This document shows positions 1-5,295 of a DNA stretch of 5,295 nt, in pieces. Location of the stretch: positions 1 to 5,295 of the forward strand of contig JAEZKN010000186.1 in assembly GCA_023415395.1 (NCBI GenBank), read 5' to 3'. Below the pieces are notes generated by a model. It was not told the DNA's origin. It saw only the letters and a list, made by a program, of their open reading frames with translations, and ran no database searches. Origin of the DNA: Actinomycetes bacterium. GTDB taxonomy: Bacteria; Actinomycetota; Actinomycetes; Propionibacteriales; Nocardioidaceae. A program made the translations under genes and the position numbers. How positions within the stretch are numbered: the first letter of the stretch is position 1; each line of letters opens with the position of its first letter.

Positions 1-1053
1 GCGGCGCCCCTCGCCGCCGAGCCGACCGTCTCACTGCCCCCGATGGTCGCCAGCGCGACCCCGCTGCCGCTGCGCGACACCGTCGTCGGCGTGCGCTCCG
101 AGGTGCGCTTCGAGGGGGCCGCGGCGCTCAAGCGCGACCCGCTGGAGGACGAGCACGTCGCCCGGGTGGAGCTGCCCGAGGCGCGCGAGCTGCGCCGTCC
201 CGGCAGCGTCGACCTGGTCGAGGAGCCCGTGCTCGAGGGACCGGTGCTGGAGAAGACCGTCGTCTGGGGCGGCCGGGTCAGCCCGATCGCCCGCGAGGGT
301 CACCCGGTCGAGCCGCTGGTCATCGACGACCTCACCCCGGCCCCGGCCGTGGACCCGGTCATCGGTCCGGAGCTGGCCGCGGCCCGCACCCGCCTCGCGC
401 TCTCGGTCGACCAACTGGCCGACCGCACCCGCATCCGTCCGCACGTGATCGAGTCGATCGAGGTCGACGACTTCACGCCCTGCGGTGGCGACTTCTACGC
501 CCGCGGCCACCTGCGCACGCTGGCGCGGGTCCTCGGCGTCGACGCGGCGCCGCTGCTGGCGGCGTACGACGAGCGGTACGCCGACGCCCCCATCGACGCG
601 CGGCGCGTGTTCGAGGCCGAGCTCGCCACCGGCGAGGGCGGCCCGATCCGCAGCACCCGCGGCGGCCCGAACTGGTCGGTCCTGGTGGCGGCCGTCATGG
701 CGATCGTGCTGGCCTGGTCGATCGCCCGGCTGATCATGGACAGCCCGATCGAGCTGCACTCCAAGCCGGTCCTCAACGGCTCCCCGTCCAGCGCGACCAA
801 GCTCGGTCCGCCGGTCCCGGTGGTGCTCGACGCCGGTGCGGGGGGTGCCCACGTGGTGGTGCGCGACGGCGCGGGCCAGATCGTCTTCAACGGCGACCTG
901 GCCTTCGGCGACAGCCAGACGGTCAAGGCCGCCCCGCCGGTCCGCATCCAGTCCTCCGACGGCGGCCTCAAGGTCACCGTCGACGGCCAGGACCGGGGCG
1001 CGCTGGGCGCGCTCGGGCAGCCCGCGCAGAACACCTTCGCCGCCGCCGAATAG
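1..1053 (+). CDS. RodZ-like helix-turn-helix membrane protein with DUF4115-type C-terminus (5' end missing)
   Basis: The frame is open from base 1 to the TAG at 1051-1053, giving 350 visible residues, so the true start is probably upstream. ATG at 43 and GTG at 349 are in frame, but nothing supports them as starts and codons before 349 already have nearly pure G/C third positions. Residues 1-120 are charged and proline-rich with no domain I recognise. Residues 122-190 form an XRE/RodZ-type helix-turn-helix (ELAAARTRLALSVDQLADR, then FYARGHLRTLARVLGVD, matching the RodZ FLRGYIRSYARL region). Residues 226-245 are one hydrophobic membrane segment following the basic stretch IRSTRGG. Residues 272-345 are beta-rich and resemble DUF4115. 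This order (cytoplasmic HTH, one membrane pass, external beta domain) is that of RodZ, which links MreB to the cell wall machinery. In actinobacteria lacking MreB the role is unclear, so I give no symbol. It lies 36 nt before rimO. Confidence 0.87.
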   Translation, partial: AAPLAAEPTVSLPPMVASATPLPLRDTVVGVRSEVRFEGAAALKRDPLEDEHVARVELPEARELRRPGSVDLVEEPVLEGPVLEKTVVWGGRVSPIAREGHPVEPLVIDDLTPAPAVDPVIGPELAAARTRLALSVDQLADRTRIRPHVIESIEVDDFTPCGGDFYARGHLRTLARVLGVDAAPLLAAYDERYADAPIDARRVFEAELATGEGGPIRSTRGGPNWSVLVAAVMAIVLAWSIARLIMDSPIELHSKPVLNGSPSSATKLGPPVPVVLDAGAGGAHVVVRDGAGQIVFNGDLAFGDSQTVKAAPPVRIQSSDGGLKVTVDGQDRGALGALGQPAQNTFAAAE

Positions 1054-1059
1054 GCCCTC

Positions 1060-1089
1060 GACCGGGCCGGTTGCGATACTGGCCCGGTC
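1060..1089. repeat. 9-bp perfect inverted repeat before rimO
   Basis: GACCGGGCC at 1060-1068 is the exact reverse complement of GGCCCGGTC at 1081-1089, with a 12-nt spacer. It begins 6 nt after the stop codon of the RodZ-like gene and ends directly at the rimO ATG. It could form an RNA hairpin acting as a weak terminator for the first gene, though there is no T-tract, or be a palindromic protein-binding site flanking the -10-like element in its spacer. The repeat itself is certain; its role is inference. Confidence 0.6.
1072..1080 (+). promoter_or_regulatory. Candidate extended -10 element for leaderless rimO transcription
   Basis: TGC followed by GATACT reads as an extended -10 (TGn plus a hexamer with A at position 2 and T at position 6). 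The hexamer ends 9 nt before the rimO ATG, so a start 7-10 nt downstream would fall at or next to the ATG. No convincing -35 is seen at the usual distance, and no Shine-Dalgarno sequence precedes the ATG. Leaderless transcripts with a -10 in this position are common in actinobacteria. Transcription start mapping would decide it. Confidence 0.4.
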
Positions 1090-2493
1090 ATGACGAACAG
1101 CGCGCAAGACCTGCTCTCGGTGGCGATGGTGACCCTCGGGTGCGCCCGCAACGAGGTGGACTCCGAGGAGCTCGCCGGACGGCTCGAGGCCGGCGGCTTC
1201 CGCCTCGTCGACGCCCCGGAGGACGCCGACACCGTCGTCGTCAACACCTGCGGCTTCGTCGAGTCCGCCAAGAAGGACTCGGTCGACACCCTCCTCGAGG
1301 CCGCCGACCTCAAGGCCGCGGGTCGCACCCAGGCCGTCGTGGCCGTCGGCTGCATGGCCGAGCGCTACGGCAGGGAACTCGCCGACTCGCTGCCCGAGGC
1401 CGACGCGGTGCTCGGGTTCGACGACTATCCCGACATCGCCGCGCGGCTGCGCTCGATCGTCGCGGGGGAGACCCACGAGGCCCACACCCCGCAGGACCGG
1501 CGGCTGCTGCTCCCGATCACGCCGGTCGAGCGCTCGCTGTCCACCGCGCCGGTGCCCGGGCACGCGTCCGGACCGGCGTCGGTCCGCCGGCGCCTCGACT
1601 CCGGCCCGACGGCCTCGCTCAAGCTGGCCAGCGGCTGCGACCGGCGCTGCTCGTTCTGCGCGATCCCGTCCTTCCGCGGCTCGTTCGTCAGCCGCCGGCC
1701 CTCCGACGTCCTCCAGGAGGCGCGCTGGCTGGGGGAGCAGGGCGTCCGCGAGCTGTTCCTCGTCAGCGAGAACTCCACCTCCTACGGCAAGGACCTCGGC
1801 GACCTGCGGCTGCTGGAGACACTCCTGCCCGAGCTCACCGCCGTCGAGGGCGTCGCCCGCGTGCGGGTCTCCTACCTCCAGCCCGCCGAGACCCGGCCGG
1901 GCCTGATCGAGGCGATCGCGACGACGCCGGGCGTGACGCCGTACTTCGACCTGTCGTTCCAGCACGCGAGCGCCGCCGTGCTGCGCCGGATGCGCCGCTT
2001 CGGCGACCCGGAGAGCTTCCTGGCCCTGCTCGACCGGGTCCGCGGCCTCGCGCCCGAGGCGGGCGTGCGCTGCAACGTCATCGTGGGCTTCCCGGGCGAG
2101 ACCGAGGAGGACCTCGAGACGCTGTGCGACTTCCTCGTCGCGGCCCGCCTCGACGTCACCGGCGTGTTCGGCTACTCCGACGAGGACGGCACCGAGGCGG
2201 CGACGTACGACGACAAGCTCGACGAGGACGAGGTCCGGGCGCGTGCGGAGCACGTCAGCGCGCTGGTCGAGGAGCTCACCTCCCAGCGCGCGGCCGAGCG
2301 CATCGGCGAGACCGTCGAGGTGCTCGTCGAGCGGGTCGAGGCCGACCGGAGCGTCGAGGGCCGCGGCGCCCACCAGGGCCCCGAGGTGGACGGGTCGACG
2401 TACCTCCTGGACAGCGACGCCCAGGTGGGCGATCTCGTCCGCGCCGAGGTCGTCGGCTCCGAGGGCGTCGACCTCTACGCTCGGGGGCTGTGA
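1090..2493 (+). CDS. rimO: Ribosomal protein S12 (aspartate) methylthiotransferase RimO
   Basis: This 467-residue radical SAM enzyme adds a methylthio group to the beta carbon of a conserved aspartate in ribosomal protein S12, using S-adenosylmethionine and two [4Fe-4S] clusters in the cytoplasm. The N-terminal UPF0004 domain has its three cluster cysteines at C18 (TLGCARNEVDSEE), C54 (NTCGFVES) and C88 (VGCMAERYG). The radical SAM motif CxxxCxxC is C183, C187 and C190. GFPGET lies at 333-338 and YSDEDGT at 362-368. A C-terminal TRAM domain covers about 404-467. The LGCARNEVDSE wording separates RimO from the tRNA enzyme MiaB, which has a different N-terminal motif. A proline- and arginine-rich linker at about 129-173 precedes the radical SAM core. 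Length fits the family. ATG at 1090 is chosen; ATG at 1126 (M13) would leave only five residues before the cysteine motif. The stop overlaps pgsA by one base. Confidence 0.96.
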   Translation: MTNSAQDLLSVAMVTLGCARNEVDSEELAGRLEAGGFRLVDAPEDADTVVVNTCGFVESAKKDSVDTLLEAADLKAAGRTQAVVAVGCMAERYGRELADSLPEADAVLGFDDYPDIAARLRSIVAGETHEAHTPQDRRLLLPITPVERSLSTAPVPGHASGPASVRRRLDSGPTASLKLASGCDRRCSFCAIPSFRGSFVSRRPSDVLQEARWLGEQGVRELFLVSENSTSYGKDLGDLRLLETLLPELTAVEGVARVRVSYLQPAETRPGLIEAIATTPGVTPYFDLSFQHASAAVLRRMRRFGDPESFLALLDRVRGLAPEAGVRCNVIVGFPGETEEDLETLCDFLVAARLDVTGVFGYSDEDGTEAATYDDKLDEDEVRARAEHVSALVEELTSQRAAERIGETVEVLVERVEADRSVEGRGAHQGPEVDGSTYLLDSDAQVGDLVRAEVVGSEGVDLYARGL

Positions 2494-3107
2494 TGACGGA
2501 GACGACCGAGACCCAGCCCAGCAACTGGAACGTCCCCAACGTCCTCACCACGCTGCGCATCCTGGCCGTCCCGTTCTTCGGATGGGCGCTGCTGGTCGAC
2601 GGCGGCGACTCGATCACGTGGCGGTGCGTGGCCTTCGTCATCTTCATCGCGGCGATGGTCACCGACAAGATCGACGGTGACCTCGCGCGCAAGCACAACC
2701 TGGTGACGAACTTCGGCAAGATCGCCGACCCGATCGCCGACAAGGCGGTCACCGGCATGGCGTTCATCGGCCTCTCGGTCGTGGGCGACGTCTGGTGGTG
2801 GGTGACGATCGTCGTGCTGCTGCGCGAGTGGAGAGTGACGCTGCTGCGGCTCTCGGTACTCAAGAAGGTCGTCATCGCCGCGGCCGACCTCGGCAAGCTC
2901 AAGACGACCTTCCAGGCCATCGCCCTCGGCACGCTCTGCCTGCCGCTGCGCGACCCCGACCTGCCGGGCTGGATGGAGGTGCCGGGCGACGTCGTCTTCT
3001 ACGCCGCCCAGGCGTGCCTGGCCGTCGCCGTCGCGCTGACGCTGTGGTCGGGGTGGGAGTTCTACCGCGGCGTCTGGAAGCAGCGCGCGAGCCTGCGCTC
3101 CTCCTGA
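2493..3107 (+). CDS. pgsA: CDP-diacylglycerol--glycerol-3-phosphate 3-phosphatidyltransferase (PgsA-type CDP-alcohol phosphatidyltransferase)
   Basis: This 204-residue inner-membrane enzyme is predicted to transfer a phosphatidyl group from CDP-diacylglycerol to glycerol-3-phosphate, giving phosphatidylglycerol phosphate, the precursor of phosphatidylglycerol and cardiolipin. The CDP-alcohol phosphatidyltransferase signature is complete: D58, D61, G62, A65, R66, then after eight residues G75, D79 and D83. The N-terminal NVPNVLTTLRIL opening and the REW (111-113) and GKLKTTFQ (134-141) segments are also typical of PgsA. Hydrophobic stretches at about 17-35, 42-57, 86-110, 140-150 and 165-185 fit a multipass protein. 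The ATG overlaps the rimO TGA as TGATG, and GGGGG at 2483-2487 may be a weak ribosome site, so translation is probably coupled to rimO. Relatives use other alcohols such as inositol phosphate; the rimO linkage favours glycerol phosphate, but the substrate is inferred. Confidence 0.92.
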   Translation: MTETTETQPSNWNVPNVLTTLRILAVPFFGWALLVDGGDSITWRCVAFVIFIAAMVTDKIDGDLARKHNLVTNFGKIADPIADKAVTGMAFIGLSVVGDVWWWVTIVVLLREWRVTLLRLSVLKKVVIAAADLGKLKTTFQAIALGTLCLPLRDPDLPGWMEVPGDVVFYAAQACLAVAVALTLWSGWEFYRGVWKQRASLRSS

Positions 3108-3137
3108 GGCCGGGACCGGCGACGGACGTCATCAATC

Positions 3138-3159
3138 CGTTACGTCTGGTTCACGGAAG
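3138..3159 (+). promoter_or_regulatory. PHO-box-like imperfect direct repeat
   Basis: GTTCACG at 3149-3155 matches six of seven bases of the Streptomyces PHO-box repeat unit GTTCACC. The preceding 11-nt unit (3138-3148) shares ACG in register but fits the consensus poorly. It lies just upstream of the candidate -35, a plausible place for an activator, and the downstream gene is a phosphate-releasing secreted enzyme. With only one good unit this is suggestive only. Confidence 0.25.
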
Positions 3160-3167
3160 CGCTTGCC
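3155..3167. promoter_or_regulatory. Candidate LacI/GalR-type operator
   Basis: GGAAGCGCTTGCC contains the perfect 8-bp palindrome AAGCGCTT at 3157-3164. The central CG flanked by AA and TT is typical of LacI/GalR-family operators and close to the CcpA cre pattern. It overlaps the candidate -35 (3163-3168), where binding would repress. No regulator gene is in the window. Confidence 0.3.
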
Positions 3168-3193
3168 TGGAGACGCCCTGGCGGGTTTAGGTT
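3163..3193 (+). promoter_or_regulatory. Candidate promoter for the nucleotidase gene
   Basis: TTGCCT at 3163-3168 matches four of six bases of TTGACA. TAGGTT at 3188-3193 fits the actinobacterial -10 pattern TAnnnT. The 19-nt spacer is slightly long. Transcription would start near 3200, giving a leader of about 30 nt that includes the ribosome site at 3217-3222. Confidence 0.35.
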
Positions 3194-3216
3194 TGCGGAC
3201 CGTAACTCGTTCAGCC

Positions 3217-3222
3217 GAAAGG
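3217..3222 (+). promoter_or_regulatory. Shine-Dalgarno sequence deciding the GTG start at 3232
   Basis: GAAAGG is exactly complementary to part of the 16S rRNA 3' tail (CCTCCTTTC) and ends 9 nt before GTG at 3232. It favours this GTG over TTG at 3163, which would put the candidate promoter inside the gene, and over ATG at 3262, whose nearest purine run is only about 2 nt away. Confidence 0.75.
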
Positions 3223-3231
3223 TCGTCAACA

Positions 3232-5241
3232 GTGCCCCCCACTTCTCGGGCGCGCAGGGGCATGCGTGTCCTTGCCGCCAGCTCCGGGCTCGCGGTCGTC
3301 GCGACGTCCGCCACGCTGATCAGCTCGCCGGCCCAGGCCGCGGACCCCGTCGACGTCCAGATCATCGGGACCAACGACTTCCACGGCCGCCTCCTGCCCG
3401 GCACCGACATCCCGGGCGCGGCCAAGTACGCCGGGGCCGTCGAGCAGTTCCGCGCCGACAACCCGAACACGATCTTCGCCGCGGCCGGCGACCTCATCGG
3501 GGCGACCACCTTCGAGTCGTTCATCCAGAACGACAAGCCGACCATCGACGTCTTCAACGAGATGGACCTCGACGTCTCGGCCGTGGGCAACCACGAGCTC
3601 GACCAGGGCTACGACGACCTCGTCGACCGGGTGATGGCGCCGTACGACGCCACGACCAACCCCGAGGGCGGCGCCGAGTGGGCCTACGTCGCAGCCAACA
3701 TCGACGAGCCGGGCGACGCGGACGAGATCGCTCCGTCGTGGACCACGGACGTCGGCGGCGTCACCGTCGGCTTCGTCGGGGCGGTGACCGAGGACCTGCC
3801 GAGCCTGGTTCCGCCGACCCGCATCGCGGGCCTCGAGGTCACCGACATCGTGGCCGCCACCAACGAGGAGGCCGCCGAGCTGCGTGCCGACGGCGCCGAC
3901 CTCGTCGTGCTCCTGGTCCACGAGGGCGCGCCCGGCACCGACTGCGCCGCCATGGACGACGACCCGACCTCGGACTTCGGCTCGATCATCACCGGGGTGA
4001 GCGGCGACGTCGACGCGATCGTCTCGGGCCACACCCACCTCAACTACAGCTGCTCGTTCCCGGTCGCGGCCTGGGCCGACCGCCCGGTCAAGGAGCGGCT
4101 CGTCGTCTCCGCGGGCCAGTACGGCAACTTCCTGAACAAGATGAGCTTCAGCGTCGACCCCGACACGGGCGACGTGCTGGCCGCGACGAACGAGAACCTG
4201 AACATCGCGACCGGCACGTACCCGGCCGACGCGGCCGTGCAGGCGATCGTCGACCAGGCCAAGGACGACGCGGCGGCTCCGGGCGCGGTCGAGCTCGGCA
4301 CGATCGAGGGTGCCTTCACGCGTGCCTCGCGCCCGAAGGCCGACGGCTCGGGCGCCGAGGAGAACCGCGGCGGAGAGTCGACCCTCGGCAACCTGGGCGC
4401 CGAGGCCCAGCGCTGGGCCGCCGGCGGCGACCTCGGCTTCATGAACCCCGGCGGCCTCCGCGCCGACATGGTCGGCAAGGCCGAGGCCGGCTACCCGGCG
4501 GCGGTCACCTACAAGCAGGCGGCCGACGTCCAGCCGTTCGCCAACACGCTGGTCAACGTCCAGCTCACCGGGGCGCAGATCAAGAGCGTGCTCGAGGAGC
4601 AGTGGCAGCCGGAGGGCGCGTCGCGTCCGTTCCTGCGGCTAGGGACCTCGAAGGGCTTCACCTACACCTACGACCCCGCTGCCAAGACCATCTCCGGCAT
4701 GTGGCTGAACGGCAAGGCGATCGACCTGGGCAAGACCTACACGGTCACGGCGAACTCCTTCCTCGCCGGCGGTGGTGACAACTTCGCGGCCTTCAAGGAG
4801 GGCGCGAAGCGGGACACCGGCCAGACCGACCTCCAGGCGATGGTCGAGTACCTGGGCGAGTTCGCGTCCGGCAAGGCGCTCCCCGTCGACGCACGGCAGC
4901 ACGCCGTCGGGCTGGTCTGGCGCACCGACCGCGTCGTCGAGCCGCGCTCGCGCGGCCTCCGGGTCGCCGTCTCCTCGTGGTCCTTCTCCGGCGACGGGGA
5001 CGTCCAGGACTCGAAGATCGTCGTGCGGCTCGGCAAGAAGAAGCTCGGCTCGTTCGCGGTCGACAACAGCTTCGCCCCGGCCGGCGACCCGCTGCTGGCC
5101 TTCGACGAGCTCGGCACCGCGCTGGTCAACGTGAAGCCGTCGCTGGGCAAGACCAAGGCAGGCAAGCAGACGCTGGTCCTCACGGGCAACAAGACCGGTA
5201 CGACGGTCGAGGTCCCCGTCCGCGTCAAGCGCAAGAAGTAG
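3232..5241 (+). CDS. Secreted 5'-nucleotidase / UshA-family metallophosphoesterase with C-terminal extension
   Basis: This 669-residue protein is predicted to leave the cell and hydrolyse nucleoside phosphates, possibly also UDP-sugars or 2',3'-cyclic nucleotides, using two metal ions. Residues 1-36 are a signal peptide: basic RARRGMR, hydrophobic core 13-30, probable cleavage after AQA (34-36). The calcineurin-like domain follows, with metal ligands D49 and H51 (NDFHG), D87 (AGDL), N120 and H121 (GNHELD), H230 and H267/H269 (GHTH). C238 and C274 could form a disulfide. The 5'-nucleotidase C-terminal domain spans about 385-555, with NPGGLR (R410), QPFANTL (434-440) and GGGDNF (F518), the substrate-side elements. 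Residues about 560-669 are a beta-rich, lysine-rich region I cannot assign. No LPXTG sortase signal or C-terminal membrane segment is present; the protein ends in RVKRKK. GTG at 3232 is chosen from the GAAAGG site. Own promoter upstream and terminator downstream suggest one transcription unit. The exact substrate cannot be read from sequence. Confidence 0.93.
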   Translation: MPPTSRARRGMRVLAASSGLAVVATSATLISSPAQAADPVDVQIIGTNDFHGRLLPGTDIPGAAKYAGAVEQFRADNPNTIFAAAGDLIGATTFESFIQNDKPTIDVFNEMDLDVSAVGNHELDQGYDDLVDRVMAPYDATTNPEGGAEWAYVAANIDEPGDADEIAPSWTTDVGGVTVGFVGAVTEDLPSLVPPTRIAGLEVTDIVAATNEEAAELRADGADLVVLLVHEGAPGTDCAAMDDDPTSDFGSIITGVSGDVDAIVSGHTHLNYSCSFPVAAWADRPVKERLVVSAGQYGNFLNKMSFSVDPDTGDVLAATNENLNIATGTYPADAAVQAIVDQAKDDAAAPGAVELGTIEGAFTRASRPKADGSGAEENRGGESTLGNLGAEAQRWAAGGDLGFMNPGGLRADMVGKAEAGYPAAVTYKQAADVQPFANTLVNVQLTGAQIKSVLEEQWQPEGASRPFLRLGTSKGFTYTYDPAAKTISGMWLNGKAIDLGKTYTVTANSFLAGGGDNFAAFKEGAKRDTGQTDLQAMVEYLGEFASGKALPVDARQHAVGLVWRTDRVVEPRSRGLRVAVSSWSFSGDGDVQDSKIVVRLGKKKLGSFAVDNSFAPAGDPLLAFDELGTALVNVKPSLGKTKAGKQTLVLTGNKTGTTVEVPVRVKRKK

Positions 5242-5247
5242 CAGCTG

Positions 5248-5283
5248 CTCGTCGGGGCCCGCCGCGCGGTGGGCCCCGACGGG
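5248..5283 (+). terminator. Strong GC-rich hairpin, probable terminator of the nucleotidase gene
   Basis: Bases 5251-5263 pair with 5268-5280 to form a 13-bp stem with one G-U pair, closed by the tetraloop GCGC. Outer pairs at 5248-5250 with 5281-5283 can extend it to 16 bp. It starts 6 nt after the TAG. There is no T-tract, which is common for actinobacterial terminators. Near-perfect symmetry would let it work in both directions if a converging gene lies beyond the window. Confidence 0.75.
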
Positions 5284-5295
5284 GTCGCCCCCCAT

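Larger units (their letters stand above)
3108..3231 (+). other. Intergenic control region between pgsA and the nucleotidase gene
   Basis: These 124 nt contain no gene. They are visibly richer in A and T than the flanking genes, mainly from 3131 to 3222, as expected for a promoter region. They contain the candidate promoter, LacI-type palindrome, PHO-box-like repeat and ribosome site listed separately. No strong terminator for pgsA is present. Confidence 0.7.

Noticed and set aside
31..2373. A 780-codon open frame on the minus strand across the RodZ-like gene and rimO
   Set aside because: Its product is a low-complexity string rich in Arg, Gly, Asp, Glu, Val and Ala with no domain. Long antisense frames are expected opposite genes with almost only G/C in third position, and both genes beneath it are clearly real.
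1071..2492. An upstream in-frame extension of pgsA across rimO
   Set aside because: The extension reads as arginine- and glycine-rich nonsense out of frame with rimO. PgsA homology begins just after the ATG at 2493.
3109..3120. GCCGGGACCGGC palindrome after pgsA as a terminator
   Set aside because: The stem is only four or five base pairs with a very tight loop and no T-tract, too weak to call.
3139..3206. GTTACG (3139-3144) and CGTAAC (3201-3206) as an inverted repeat pair
   Set aside because: Six matching bases separated by 56 nt are easily found by chance, and the flanks do not extend the match.
3163..3231. TTG at 3163 as the start of the nucleotidase
   Set aside because: It would place 23 extra residues before the signal peptide and put the candidate -10 inside the gene, whereas GTG at 3232 has a well-placed GAAAGG.
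3226..4038. A 270-codon minus-strand open frame opposite the nucleotidase
   Set aside because: It mirrors the nucleotidase codons, has no recognisable domain or ribosome site, and the + strand carries a complete catalytic motif set.
5241..5248. GCAGCTGC palindrome just after the nucleotidase stop
   Set aside because: A single 8-bp palindrome beside a much stronger hairpin has no independent support.
4639..5295. A minus-strand open frame running in from the right edge
   Set aside because: It would pass through the strong hairpin and most of the nucleotidase C-terminus in antisense, and its product is Arg/Asp/Gly-rich low complexity.

Overview
The window comes from a very GC-rich chromosome. 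Codon third positions are almost all G or C, one gene starts with GTG, and the proteins look actinobacterial. The gene order, an XRE-type membrane protein, then rimO, then pgsA, is a known actinobacterial arrangement. Wording in the proteins (for example the FTPCGGDFYARGH stretch of the first gene and the SENSTSYGKDLGD stretch of RimO) suggests a Nocardioides-like member of the Propionibacteriales. That placement is from memory of such proteins, not from a search.

Layout, all genes on the + strand: (1) 1-1053, the 3' part of a RodZ-like helix-turn-helix membrane protein whose start lies outside the window; (2) a 36-nt gap holding a 9-bp perfect inverted repeat and an extended -10-like element placed so that rimO could be transcribed without a leader; (3) 1090-2493, rimO, the ribosomal protein S12 methylthiotransferase; (4) 2493-3107, pgsA, a CDP-alcohol phosphatidyltransferase overlapping rimO by one base (TGATG); (5) a 124-nt intergenic region with candidate promoter and operator sites; (6) 3232-5241, a secreted 5'-nucleotidase/UshA-family phosphoesterase with an extra C-terminal domain of about 115 residues; (7) a strong GC-rich hairpin at 5248-5283 that probably ends transcription.

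The first three genes look like one housekeeping group covering cell shape or envelope organisation (RodZ-like), ribosome modification (RimO) and anionic phospholipid synthesis (PgsA). The nucleotidase looks like a separate transcription unit with its own promoter, Shine-Dalgarno sequence and terminator. It probably scavenges phosphate and nucleosides from nucleotides outside the cell. In many actinobacteria pgsA is followed by cinA; here the nucleotidase sits in that place.

No RNA gene, mobile element, CRISPR array or defence gene was seen. The coding content is ordinary. The parts worth a second look are the rimO start region, the control region of the nucleotidase, and the unassigned ends of the first and last proteins.
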